From positions 1-60,222 of the forward strand of contig JAZRKP010000076.1 in NCBI GenBank assembly GCA_045646365.1: a stretch of 60,222 bases of DNA, given 5' to 3'. The number at the start of each line of letters is the position of its first letter. Positions within the stretch are counted from its first letter, which is position 1. Source of the DNA: SIG454 sp045646365 (GTDB lineage: Bacteria; Bacillota; Clostridia; Monoglobales; Monoglobaceae). Under the pieces are notes generated by a model that saw only the letters and a list, made by a program, of their open reading frames with translations, made no database searches and was not told the DNA's origin. The position numbers and the translations under genes are program-made. Shown here one piece after another: positions 17,778-26,511 of this stretch.

Positions 17778-19589
17778 ATGGCAGAGATAAAAGTTCTTCC
17801 GCAGAATATTGCGGACAAAATTGCGGCAGGCGAGGTTGCTGAACGACCGAGTGCAGTTGTTAAAGAACTTGTTGAAAACTCTATTGATGCAGGTGCAACA
17901 AGTATTCAGGTCGAGATTGAAAAAGGCGGAATAAAGTGTATAAGAGTTACGGATAACGGATGCGGAATCCCTGAAAATCAGGTTGAAACTGCATTTTTAC
18001 GCCATGCAACAAGTAAACTCCGCAACATAGAGGACCTTTATTCAATGTCAACTATGGGATTCCGTGGTGAAGCCCTTTCCAGTATATGTGCGGTTGCCAA
18101 TGTGAGAATTATAACGAGAACGGAGAGCGAAGAAGAGGGAACTTTAATGGAACTTTCCCACGGTATACCATCGCCTAAAGAAAGTATCGCCTGTAACAGA
18201 GGAACCGTTATGGAGGTCAGCGACCTCTTTGAAAATATCCCCGCAAGAATGAAGTTTCTTAAAAAAGACTCAACTGAGGCGGGGTATGTTGCTGATGTGC
18301 TTGGCAGAATTGCAATGTCCAAAACCGAAATCAGCTTTAAATATATCTGCGACGGGAATGAGGTTTTTCAGACATCAGGAGATGGTAATCTTAAAAATGC
18401 TATCCTTAATGTGTATGGTCTTGAATATGCCAAAGGTTTATTAGAGGTGGACTACGAAAAAGACGGAGTCCGTGTTTTCGGTGTGTGCGGAAAAAGTGAT
18501 TTGGCAAGAGGAAACAGAACAAGGCAAACTCTTTTTGTAAACGGCAGATACATAAAGAATCATGTTATTGCAAAAGTTGCAGAGGAGGCATACAGAAACT
18601 CGATTATGGTTGGGAAATTCCCGTTCTTTGTTCTTAATATAAACCTTTCTCCGTCCCTTGTGGATGTCAATGTTCACCCCGCCAAAACGGAGATTAAAAT
18701 TGCAGATGAAAAGCGTGTTTATGATATAGTTTACGGAGCGGTAAGTAATGCTTTAATGGGGGCGGTTAAAGAAGAGCCGAAGAAGGAAATGCCAATCCCC
18801 GTCAGAGAAAATTATACAGAATCTGCCTCTGTTTCGCAGATGAAAATGAAAATTCCTGTTTTTAATCAGCGGAAAACGGAAGAAATTCCGCAAAATACGA
18901 TTAAAAGCTTTATTGAATACACAACTCCCAAAAAAGAGGAAACTGTTTTTAAGGAAGAGACAAAAATCGAAGATGTTTTTGATTTTATTGAGGAAACTCA
19001 GGAAGAAATTCCGTATAGAATAATAGGTCAGGCGTTTGAAACATATGTTATTGCTCAGCAGGGTGAAAAAATGTTTATGATTGACCAGCACGCTGCCCAT
19101 GAGCGGTTTCGTTTTGAAAAACTTTTGGCAGATTATAAGGCTAAAAAGCGGTTTGGGCAGATACTCTTAATTCCTGTTGTTATGAATTTAACAGCAGGAG
19201 AAATGGACACATTCAAAGAATACTCAGAAAAAATCTGTGAGTTTGGTTTTGAGGCAGAGGAGTTCGGGAGCGACGGAATTATTATAAGACAAAGTCCTAT
19301 TGAGGCGAGAGAGGAAACTATAAAAGGGCTTATGTCGGAAATGCTTGAAGCCTTTTCGGGCGGATTTAAAAATACTGTCTGGGACTATGAGGAAAGAATG
19401 ATTGATATGATTTCCTGTAAACACGCCATAAAAGCCAATAAAAAGCTTTCGGCAGAGGAAATGGATGATATAGTCAGAAAAACTCTTGAACTTGAGAAAA
19501 ATGGAAAGGCAACCTGTCCGCACGGCAGACCGATAAAGATTGAGTTCTCAAGACAGGATGTTGAGAAAATGTTTAAAAGAATAGTTTAA
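17778..19589 (+). CDS. mutL: DNA mismatch repair protein MutL
   Basis: A 603-residue GHKL ATPase. N-terminal motifs are KELVENSIDAGA, DNGCGIP, and FRGEALSSI. A variable linker spans about residues 330-410. The C-terminal domain has the metal-dependent endonuclease motif DQHAAHERFRFE plus SCKHAIKAN and CPHGRP. This marks a nicking MutL, as in bacteria that lack MutH and Dam-directed repair. It is co-transcribed with mutS and followed 9 bases later by miaA. Confidence 0.97.
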   Translation: MAEIKVLPQNIADKIAAGEVAERPSAVVKELVENSIDAGATSIQVEIEKGGIKCIRVTDNGCGIPENQVETAFLRHATSKLRNIEDLYSMSTMGFRGEALSSICAVANVRIITRTESEEEGTLMELSHGIPSPKESIACNRGTVMEVSDLFENIPARMKFLKKDSTEAGYVADVLGRIAMSKTEISFKYICDGNEVFQTSGDGNLKNAILNVYGLEYAKGLLEVDYEKDGVRVFGVCGKSDLARGNRTRQTLFVNGRYIKNHVIAKVAEEAYRNSIMVGKFPFFVLNINLSPSLVDVNVHPAKTEIKIADEKRVYDIVYGAVSNALMGAVKEEPKKEMPIPVRENYTESASVSQMKMKIPVFNQRKTEEIPQNTIKSFIEYTTPKKEETVFKEETKIEDVFDFIEETQEEIPYRIIGQAFETYVIAQQGEKMFMIDQHAAHERFRFEKLLADYKAKKRFGQILLIPVVMNLTAGEMDTFKEYSEKICEFGFEAEEFGSDGIIIRQSPIEAREETIKGLMSEMLEAFSGGFKNTVWDYEERMIDMISCKHAIKANKKLSAEEMDDIVRKTLELEKNGKATCPHGRPIKIEFSRQDVEKMFKRIV

Positions 19590-19598
19590 GGTGACAAA

Positions 19599-20543
19599 AT
19601 GAAGAGTAAAATTCTTGCAATAGCAGGTCCGACGGCTTCGGGGAAAACAGCGTTGTCAATCGAAATGGCGAAGAGGTATAACGGAGAAATTGTGTCCTGC
19701 GATTCAATGCAGATTTACAAATATATGAATATCGGAACGGCAAAGCCGACACAGGAAGAAATGAATGGGATTCCCCATTATATGATTGATGAAATTTCCC
19801 CTGATGAAAGCTTTAGCGTTGTTGAGTATGCGAAACGGGCGAGACAGTATATTGATGATATTATAAGCCGTGGCAAGCTCCCTGTTTTAGTTGGTGGAAC
19901 GGGACTGTATCTTGACAGCGTTATAAACAATACCAAGTTTTCCGAGAGCGGGGGCGATGAGGGATACAGGAATGAACTTTATGCCCTTGCTGAAAAAGAG
20001 GGAAATGGTGCGGTTCACGCGTTGCTTGAAGAAATCGATAAAGAATCGGCGGAGAAAATCCACGAGAATAACCTAAGACGGGTTATAAGAGCACTTGAAA
20101 TATATAAAACAACAGGAAAAACAATGACCGAGGTTAATCTTGAATCTGTTCAGGAGCCTCTTTATGATTCACTTATAATAGGTCTTGATGTTGAAAGACA
20201 AATGCTCTATGAGAGAATAAACCGCCGTGTTGATATTATGCTTGAGGAGGGTCTTCTTAAAGAGGTTGAGGAAATCTGCCGTATGGGGATTGATAAAAAC
20301 ACAACCGCAATGCAGGCGATTGGATATAAAGAGCTTATTTTGTATTTTGAGGGGCATATTTCTTTAGAGGATGCAGTTGAAAAAATCAAGCAGGAAAGTC
20401 GACGATATGCTAAAAGACAGATGACCTGGCTGAGAAAAAATGAGAAAATTAACTGGATTGTGTTACAAAATGATTACAGTTATGATAAAATTGTGAAACA
20501 AAGTTGTATATTGGCTGATAAGTTTGGTATAATTGAGGGGTAA
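19599..20543 (+). CDS. miaA: tRNA dimethylallyltransferase MiaA
   Basis: A 314-residue enzyme that transfers a dimethylallyl group to N6 of A37 in tRNAs reading UNN codons. Its product is the substrate of MiaB, encoded at 13123. The P-loop is AGPTASGKTALS. DSMQIYKYMNIGTAKPT is the substrate-binding signature, and GGTGLYLDSVI and AIGYKEL are also present. The usual position behind mutL is conserved. A ribosome site GGTGAC precedes the ATG. Confidence 0.97.
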   Translation: MKSKILAIAGPTASGKTALSIEMAKRYNGEIVSCDSMQIYKYMNIGTAKPTQEEMNGIPHYMIDEISPDESFSVVEYAKRARQYIDDIISRGKLPVLVGGTGLYLDSVINNTKFSESGGDEGYRNELYALAEKEGNGAVHALLEEIDKESAEKIHENNLRRVIRALEIYKTTGKTMTEVNLESVQEPLYDSLIIGLDVERQMLYERINRRVDIMLEEGLLKEVEEICRMGIDKNTTAMQAIGYKELILYFEGHISLEDAVEKIKQESRRYAKRQMTWLRKNEKINWIVLQNDYSYDKIVKQSCILADKFGIIEG

Positions 20544-20555
20544 AGGAGTAGCCTT

Positions 20556-21809
20556 ATGAGTAAACAGAGGAAAAAGAGAAAAAAGCACCTGACAGGCAAG
20601 ACAGTATTGCTATGTCTTTTTCTGATTTTTCTTGTTTACATCGGCGTGAACTTTATAGTAAATTCAGGGGGAAGCCTTACAACCTATATGGCAAGAGAGG
20701 GCGAGATTTCTGAAAGTTTTACGGTTGACGGTTTTATCTTTAAAGACCAGAAAATTATAACTGCACCGAAAGACGGATACCTTGAATGTGTTGTAAATGA
20801 GTCGGGGCGTATCGGGAAAGGCGGAACTGTTGCTTATATTTACGAAAATGATGCGCCTATAAAAGAGAAAAACCGTATTAAGGAAATTGATGCGAGAATT
20901 AAGGAACTTACGGAAAATGACAGAAGTATGTCTGCATCGGAAAATGACTCCATAAGACTTGAACAGGATATATCAAAAGAGGTTATAAAGCTTTCGGGAC
21001 TGGTTCGTGATAAAGATATTGATTCCTTAATGAGTATCAGGGAACATCTTGACGATATAGTTGAGGCAAGAAAGAAAATTGCGGGAAAAGCGACGAATAA
21101 CAATGATGAAATAAATGAGCTGAAAAGCGAAAAGGCGTCTCTTGAAAGTCGTTATGATATGAGTAAAACTGCGGTTATTACAGATATTGCAGGGTCGTTT
21201 ACCGCAAGAATAGACGGTCTTGAAGAAACTCTTGATGATGGCAAGGTTGAGGAAATAACACAAAGCTATCTTTCGGGAATTAAGGTTTCTCAGCAACAGG
21301 ACGATGTTGAGGATAAGATTACGGCAGGTGAAGCCGTTGGAAAAATCGTTGATACATATACCTGGTATTTTGCTGCGGTTGTTGATAGAGATAATTCTGA
21401 TTCTATAAGAGTTGGCGACAGTATTCGACTGAAATTTCTTGACTCAAGTGATAATATGATAGATGGCACTGTCTATAAAATTACAGACGAAACAAAAAGT
21501 AAAGCCGTCCTGATAGTTAAATCCGCCGGGTATGTGGACAACCTCTATTCTATGTCCTCGGCAAGAGTTGAGGTTATAAAAAGAACCTATGAGGGATTGA
21601 AAGTTCCTGCCAAGTCTATAAGAGTTAAGGATGGGAATAAGGGGATTTATATTTTATCGGGAGATAAGATTAAGTTCCGTAATACAAAGGTCTATTATAT
21701 GAATGATGAATGGGCCATTGTGTCAAGGGAAGAGAAAAACGGACTTAAACTTTATGACAGTGTTGTGGTAAGCGGAGCAAATATTTACGAGGGCAAGGTG
21801 GTCAGATAG
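20556..21809 (+). CDS. HlyD-like single-pass membrane protein
   Basis: A 417-residue protein with a basic cytoplasmic N-terminus and one transmembrane helix at about residues 17-37, then a long extracytoplasmic part. EISESFTVDGFIFKDQKI and YLECVVNESGRIGKGG resemble the lipoyl-like hairpin of HlyD/membrane-fusion adaptors. A helical, probably coiled-coil segment spans about 100-230, and a beta domain (GLKVPAKSIRVKDGNKGIY) ends the protein. Clostridia often encode such a protein next to yggS and sepF, but its role is not established and there is no partner exporter here. Its stop overlaps the next start by one base (TAGTG). Confidence 0.75.
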   Translation: MSKQRKKRKKHLTGKTVLLCLFLIFLVYIGVNFIVNSGGSLTTYMAREGEISESFTVDGFIFKDQKIITAPKDGYLECVVNESGRIGKGGTVAYIYENDAPIKEKNRIKEIDARIKELTENDRSMSASENDSIRLEQDISKEVIKLSGLVRDKDIDSLMSIREHLDDIVEARKKIAGKATNNNDEINELKSEKASLESRYDMSKTAVITDIAGSFTARIDGLEETLDDGKVEEITQSYLSGIKVSQQQDDVEDKITAGEAVGKIVDTYTWYFAAVVDRDNSDSIRVGDSIRLKFLDSSDNMIDGTVYKITDETKSKAVLIVKSAGYVDNLYSMSSARVEVIKRTYEGLKVPAKSIRVKDGNKGIYILSGDKIKFRNTKVYYMNDEWAIVSREEKNGLKLYDSVVVSGANIYEGKVVR

Positions 21810-22489
21810 TGAACATTCTTGAAAATATAGAAGATGTACGAAGCAGGATTAAAATTGCCTCGGAAAAGGCAGGGAGAAATCCTGATGATGTAACTCTTAT
21901 CGGTGTGTCTAAAACAAAACCCGTTGAGCTTATAAAAGAGGCAGTTAAGTGCGGAATAACCAAGCTTGGTGAAAACCGTGTTCAGGAAATTATGGAGAAA
22001 TATGAGTATATAGACGGAGCACAGTGGCATCTTATAGGGCATCTTCAAAAAAATAAGGTTAAGTATATAATTGATAAGGTTGCCCTGATTCATTCGGTGG
22101 ACAGTGTTGAGCTTGCTAAGGAGATTGATAAACAGGCAAAGAAAACAGGCAGGATTCAGGAAATTCTTCTTCAGATAAATATTTCGGGTGAGGAAAGTAA
22201 GTTCGGGATAGAGCCTGATAAAACCGAGGAAATATGCAGAGAGGTTGCAAAGCTTGAAAATGTTAAAATAAAAGGCTTTATGACAATGGCACCAAGAGAA
22301 GCTGACGAAAATGAGCTTCACGGTATATTCGGCGGACTTAGAGAACTTCTTGAGAAAATAAAGAAACTTGATATAGAAAATGTTGATTTGAAAGAGCTTT
22401 CAATGGGAATGTCAGGGGATTATGAAATCGCCGTCTCGGAGGGAGCAACACTTGTCCGTGTGGGGACAGGCATATTTGGAACAAGATAA
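21809..22489 (+). CDS. yggS: YggS-family pyridoxal phosphate-binding protein
   Basis: A 226-residue PLP-homeostasis protein (PLPBP/YlmE family) with a single alanine-racemase-like TIM barrel. The lysine in VSKTKPVELI near residue 35 binds PLP. Other motifs are KLGENRVQE, WHLIGHLQKNK and SMGMSGDYEIAV. No enzymatic reaction is established; the family buffers PLP and affects amino acid balance. The GTG start overlaps the stop of the upstream gene. It precedes sepF, as in most Gram-positive division clusters. Confidence 0.93.
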   Translation: MNILENIEDVRSRIKIASEKAGRNPDDVTLIGVSKTKPVELIKEAVKCGITKLGENRVQEIMEKYEYIDGAQWHLIGHLQKNKVKYIIDKVALIHSVDSVELAKEIDKQAKKTGRIQEILLQINISGEESKFGIEPDKTEEICREVAKLENVKIKGFMTMAPREADENELHGIFGGLRELLEKIKKLDIENVDLKELSMGMSGDYEIAVSEGATLVRVGTGIFGTR

Positions 22490-22523
22490 TAATTAAAATT
22501 TATATATTTTTGGAGGTATTATT

Positions 22524-22988
22524 ATGAATTTTGTAAACAAGCTTTTAACGATGATTGGATTTAACGGCGATGACGATTTTGATGATGAATTTTTTGATGA
22601 GCCGGCTGTGGATGATAACGACAAAATGAGCAGTAAGATTGATACAGAGAGTGAACTGGGAGCAGACGGAAAGAGAAATAAGGTTGTTAAAATACATACA
22701 ACAGCTCAGCTTAAGCTCGTTGTTATGCAGCCTGAAAGCTTTGATGATGCAAGAGATATTGCAAATCATTTGAAGAATAAAAAGCCGGTTGTTATGAATC
22801 TTGAATTCGTTGAAAAGGATATAGCAAGAAGAATTGTTGATTTCTTAAGCGGAGCGGTTTATGCTGTTGACGGAAATATCCAGAAGGTTTCAAACGGAAT
22901 ATTCATTATAACACCTTATAATGTTGGAATTATGGGCGACTTTAAGGACGAACTCCGCAGTAAGGGTATATTCCCCTGGGGCAACTAA
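22524..22988 (+). CDS. sepF: Cell division protein SepF
   Basis: A 154-residue FtsZ-associated protein. It has a short N-terminal amphipathic membrane anchor (MNFVNKLLTMIGF), an acidic linker to about residue 40, and the conserved C-terminal domain with MQPESFDDARDIANHLKNKK and DFLSGAVYAVDG. In Gram-positives SepF polymerises, tethers FtsZ to the membrane and assists septum formation. The ribosome site TGGAGG is strong. Two bases separate it from ylmH. Confidence 0.95.
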   Translation: MNFVNKLLTMIGFNGDDDFDDEFFDEPAVDDNDKMSSKIDTESELGADGKRNKVVKIHTTAQLKLVVMQPESFDDARDIANHLKNKKPVVMNLEFVEKDIARRIVDFLSGAVYAVDGNIQKVSNGIFIITPYNVGIMGDFKDELRSKGIFPWGN

Positions 22989-22990
22989 TA

Positions 22991-23749
22991 ATGACGCAAA
23001 ATGATGACTTGAAACTTCTGCTTTCAAAGGCAGACGATGCAGTAACCATATCAGAGAATAAATATATGGTTAAAGCTGTCGGTTTTCTGACTCCGTCTGA
23101 AAGGGTTTATCTTGAGAAAAACTGTAAAAAGCCTATTGACGGAAGAATTGTGTTTTTTGGCGGATATGACGAGGCGGAAAGAACACTTATGCTTGCCGTT
23201 CCCGAATATGTAAGCGACGAGGATGCGAAAAGCGAAATTTCTGCATTACTTGTTAAGGCGAGAAACCTGAGCGAAATGAGCCACCGTGATTTTCTCGGCA
23301 GTCTTATGGGGCTTGGGATAAAGCGTGAAATGGTCGGGGATATTCTGGTCTTTGAGGATAAATGTATTATCTTTGTCAGGTCGGAAATAAGGGAGTATAT
23401 CCTCTCAAACCTCGAAAAAATCGGCAGACACGGAATAGAAATCTCGGCTATGAATGTTGATGAGATTGAAATTCCGCAAAGGAAAACCGAGGAAATTGAC
23501 GGAACTGTTGCAGGAATAAGACTTGACAGTGTTTTGTCAGTTGCGCTTAAAACATCAAGAAGCCGTGCGGCGGAACTTATTGTCGGCGGTTTAGTCAGTT
23601 TGAACTGGGAGGAAACGGATAGCGTTTCTAAAAATCTCTCTGAGGGGGACATAATTTCAGTCAGAGGAAAAGGTAGATTTAAAGTGAGCCGTATTGGCGG
23701 TCTTACCCGTAAGGGAAGATACAGCATTTCGGTGGAAAGATATATTTAG
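22991..23749 (+). CDS. ylmH: YlmH-family S4-domain RNA-binding protein
   Basis: A 252-residue protein of the YlmH family. An N-terminal alpha/beta domain covers about 1-165. The S4 RNA-binding domain covers about 175-240 (IRLDSVLSVALKTSRSRAAE). In Bacillus, YlmH acts in ribosome-associated quality control as a factor that promotes tailing of stalled nascent chains. The gene is encoded between sepF and divIVA, the conserved position. Confidence 0.92.
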   Translation: MTQNDDLKLLLSKADDAVTISENKYMVKAVGFLTPSERVYLEKNCKKPIDGRIVFFGGYDEAERTLMLAVPEYVSDEDAKSEISALLVKARNLSEMSHRDFLGSLMGLGIKREMVGDILVFEDKCIIFVRSEIREYILSNLEKIGRHGIEISAMNVDEIEIPQRKTEEIDGTVAGIRLDSVLSVALKTSRSRAAELIVGGLVSLNWEETDSVSKNLSEGDIISVRGKGRFKVSRIGGLTRKGRYSISVERYI

Positions 23750-23762
23750 GAGGTGCAGAGCT

Positions 23763-24392
23763 ATGCTTATGCCGCTTGAGGTTGAAGAAAAAAAGTTTAC
23801 CAAGCAGATGCGAGGTTATAACAGAGATGAGGTTGAAACTTTCGTAAGTGAGGTCGCAAGAGATTATGAAAAGCTTTATAAAGAAAATCTTGCCCTGAAA
23901 GATAAAACCGCAACTCTCTCTGAAGCAATAAAACAGTATAAAGCTATGGAGGATACGCTCCAGCAAGCCATAATTGTTGCACAGAGTGCAGGTGAAGAAG
24001 TTAAGAAGAATGCGTATGCCAAAGCTGAAATTATTATCAAAGACGCAGAAAACAGAGCGTCGGAGATTGTAAGCGATGCGGGGAAAGAGGTAACAAAGGT
24101 TTCTTATGAATATGAGGAAATGCGCAGAAGTGTTGAAATATTCCGTACAAGAATAATATCTCTGCTCACCTCACAGCTCAGTATCGTTAAAGAATTTGCT
24201 ATGGCGGACCCTGGCATAAAGAAAGCGTATGAGGAACAACCCAAAGAGGTGCCGGAGGTATCTTCTGAAATCGAAGAAGCAACAGATAACAAAGATGAAA
24301 TGTCGGATATTATAAAGACTTTGGAACGAGTGACAATGGAGCTTCCTAAGCTTGTTTTAAATGAAAACGGCGAATATGTTGCTGCTGAGTAA
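23763..24392 (+). CDS. divIVA: Cell division / polarity protein DivIVA
   Basis: A 209-residue coiled-coil protein. The N-terminal lipid-binding domain has FTKQMRGYNRDEVETFVSEV, the family signature. Long coiled-coil segments run to about residue 150, followed by a variable acidic tail. DivIVA senses negative membrane curvature at septa and poles and recruits division or wall-synthesis proteins. The start at ATG 23763 has AGGAGG 9 bases upstream; an earlier in-frame start would overlap ylmH. A terminator follows. Confidence 0.92.
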   Translation: MLMPLEVEEKKFTKQMRGYNRDEVETFVSEVARDYEKLYKENLALKDKTATLSEAIKQYKAMEDTLQQAIIVAQSAGEEVKKNAYAKAEIIIKDAENRASEIVSDAGKEVTKVSYEYEEMRRSVEIFRTRIISLLTSQLSIVKEFAMADPGIKKAYEEQPKEVPEVSSEIEEATDNKDEMSDIIKTLERVTMELPKLVLNENGEYVAAE

Positions 24393-24400
24393 GAAAATTG

Positions 24401-24436
24401 AAAATGTTCAGGAAGTTCCTTTCTGAACATTTTTTC
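24401..24436 (+). terminator. Rho-independent terminator after divIVA
   Basis: AAAATGTTCAGGAA pairs with TTTCTGAACATTTT around GTTCC, followed by a run of T to TTCG. It lies between divIVA and lspA and separates the division cluster from the lspA-rluD-radC-uvr group, though read-through is possible. Confidence 0.75.
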
Positions 24437-24459
24437 GTATTTAAAAAGAGGAAAATAGT

Positions 24460-24915
24460 ATGTATATTTTGATTGGACTTGCCGTTTTGGTACTTGACTT
24501 TGTCACTAAAGTTTTAGTAAATACCAATATGGAAATCGGTGAAAGAATAGGAATAATAGACGGCGTTTTTTCCCTGACATATATAAGGAATAAGGGAATG
24601 GCGTGGGGGCTTCTTCAAAATCAGCGGTGGATTTTTATTACGGGGACAGTTATAATTGTTGCCCTGATGCTGATTTATATTATCAAAAATAAGAATGTGC
24701 ATTTTACGGGAAAGCTGGGAGTAACCCTTAGTGTTGCAGGTGCTTTTGGAAATCTGATTGACAGACTTTTCTATAAAGAGGGTGTCATTGATTTCTTAAA
24801 CGCAGAGTTTATTGATTTTCCTATATTCAATGTTGCGGATATTTCGGTGTGTATCGGAATGGGAATTTTGGTAATATATATTTTGTTTTATGAGCAGAAT
24901 AGTAAAGAGAGTTAA
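24460..24915 (+). CDS. lspA: Lipoprotein signal peptidase LspA
   Basis: A 151-residue aspartic peptidase (signal peptidase II) with four membrane helices. It cleaves the signal peptide of prolipoproteins after diacylglyceryl transfer. Conserved blocks are IRNKGMAWGLLQN, GAFGNLIDR (first catalytic Asp) and FNVADISVCIG (second catalytic Asp). The one-base gap to rluD implies coupling. lspA next to rluD is a standard Gram-positive pairing. Confidence 0.95.
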   Translation: MYILIGLAVLVLDFVTKVLVNTNMEIGERIGIIDGVFSLTYIRNKGMAWGLLQNQRWIFITGTVIIVALMLIYIIKNKNVHFTGKLGVTLSVAGAFGNLIDRLFYKEGVIDFLNAEFIDFPIFNVADISVCIGMGILVIYILFYEQNSKES

Positions 24916-24916
24916 A

Positions 24917-25828
24917 ATGGAACAGTTGTTTATAAAAGTTGAGGAAAATAACATTAGAATAGATAAATTTCTGTCAGATAAGCTTGAGGAAATGACACGG
25001 TCAAGAATACAAAAGCTTATTGAGGATGGTTGTGTCCTTATTTCGGGGGAAATGGTCAAGACTAACTATAAAGTTAAATGCGGAGACGAGATTGAAATAA
25101 ATATCCCTGAGCCACAGAATATGGAGGCGGTTGCTGAGGATATTCCCCTGGATATTGTCTATGAGGATGAGTGTATGCTTGTTGTCAATAAGCCTCAGGG
25201 TATGGTTGTCCATCCCGCGGTTGGGAACTATTCGGGAACTCTTGTCAATGCCCTGCTCCATTATTGCCCTGACACTCTGTCGGGGATAAACGGTGAAAAA
25301 CGCCCGGGAATTTTACACAGAATTGATAAGGATACAAGCGGATTACTTCTCGTTGCGAAAAACGATATAGCACATCAAAGTCTGTCGGAGCAAATCAAGG
25401 CACATAGCCTGACGAGGGAATATAGAGCGTTGGTGCATGGAAATATCAAAACCGACGAGGGTACAGTTAATGCTCCAATCGGCAGACATCCAACGGACAG
25501 AAAGAAAATGACTATAACCTATAAAAATTCAAGAGAAGCAATAACACATTATAAGGTTCTTGAGCGGTTTAAGGGTTATACCTTTATAAGTTGCCGTCTT
25601 GAAACGGGGAGAACTCACCAGATAAGAGTTCATATGTCGAGCGGAGGGCATAGTATCGTTGGGGATAAAACTTACGGAATAAAGGATAAGTTCAACCTGA
25701 ACGGTCAGCTTTTGCACGCCTGCAGGGTTGGGTTTATTCACCCGATTTCAGGGGAATATATGGAGTTTATGCGTGATATTCCCGATTATTTTGAAAAGGT
25801 TATAGATAAGCTCAGGAGGGAAATCTGA
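24917..25828 (+). CDS. rluD: RluD-type 23S rRNA pseudouridine synthase
   Basis: A 303-residue RluA-family pseudouridine synthase. An N-terminal S4 domain covers about 13-65 (IRIDKFLSDKLEEMTRSRIQ). The catalytic domain has HRIDKDTSGLLLVAKN with the nucleophilic Asp, and LETGRTHQIRVH. The paralogous families RluA, RluC and RluD cannot be separated with certainty by eye; the context (lspA neighbour) fits RluD/YlyB. The start is ATG 24917; the frame extends upstream into lspA without a ribosome site. Its stop overlaps the radC start by one base. Confidence 0.9.
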   Translation: MEQLFIKVEENNIRIDKFLSDKLEEMTRSRIQKLIEDGCVLISGEMVKTNYKVKCGDEIEINIPEPQNMEAVAEDIPLDIVYEDECMLVVNKPQGMVVHPAVGNYSGTLVNALLHYCPDTLSGINGEKRPGILHRIDKDTSGLLLVAKNDIAHQSLSEQIKAHSLTREYRALVHGNIKTDEGTVNAPIGRHPTDRKKMTITYKNSREAITHYKVLERFKGYTFISCRLETGRTHQIRVHMSSGGHSIVGDKTYGIKDKFNLNGQLLHACRVGFIHPISGEYMEFMRDIPDYFEKVIDKLRREI

Positions 25829-26499
25829 TGGCGGAGTTACATAAGGACCACAGAAAACGAATGTATAGAAAAGTTGAGGAAATGGGACTTCAGAATCTGG
25901 AGGAACACGAGGTCCTTGAAATAGTTTTATATGCTATCGTTCCGCAAGGGAATACAAACGGAATTGCAAGAGCACTTATTCTGAAGTTTGGGAATATCGC
26001 AAATGTATTGAAAGCGGAAGAAAATGAACTTATGGAAATTGACGGAATAGGGAGCAGAACTGCTAAATTTATTAGAAATTTGTATGATGTTCTGGGCGTT
26101 GTTGAAAGAGCCGCATTAGTCCCTGATAAGAAGATAAAAACTCAGCAGGATGCGGTTAATTATATGAAACCGTTTTTTAACGGCAAATCCTCGGAACAGT
26201 TTTATATGGTCAGCCTTAATAAAAGCGGAGGGATTATAAATGCTCATAGAATTTCCGAGGGAGTGAGCGATGAAGTTCATATCTATCCGCAGATTATTGC
26301 GAAAAAGGCCCTCCTGGACGGGGCGTATTCTGTCCTGATTGCCCACAATCATCCAGGTGGAAGTATGACAGCATCTTTTGCAGACGAGGATGTAACAATG
26401 AAGATTTATAAATCACTTTCAGCAGTCGGGATTGAGCTTTTTGACAGTTTGATAATCGCAGAGGGAAAAGGTGCAAGTGTTACGGGGAGAACAGATTAG
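25828..26499 (+). CDS. radC: RadC-family JAMM protein
   Basis: A 223-residue RadC/UPF0758 protein. A helix-hairpin-helix segment lies near residues 55-75 (LMEIDGIGSRTAKFI). The C-terminal JAMM metalloprotease-like domain has the zinc motif HNHPGGSMTASFADED. The family was once linked to DNA repair, and its true role is unresolved. It is in a tight cluster with rluD, uvrB and uvrA. Confidence 0.93.
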   Translation: MAELHKDHRKRMYRKVEEMGLQNLEEHEVLEIVLYAIVPQGNTNGIARALILKFGNIANVLKAEENELMEIDGIGSRTAKFIRNLYDVLGVVERAALVPDKKIKTQQDAVNYMKPFFNGKSSEQFYMVSLNKSGGIINAHRISEGVSDEVHIYPQIIAKKALLDGAYSVLIAHNHPGGSMTASFADEDVTMKIYKSLSAVGIELFDSLIIAEGKGASVTGRTD

Positions 26500-26511
26500 C
26501 GGAGGAAAGGT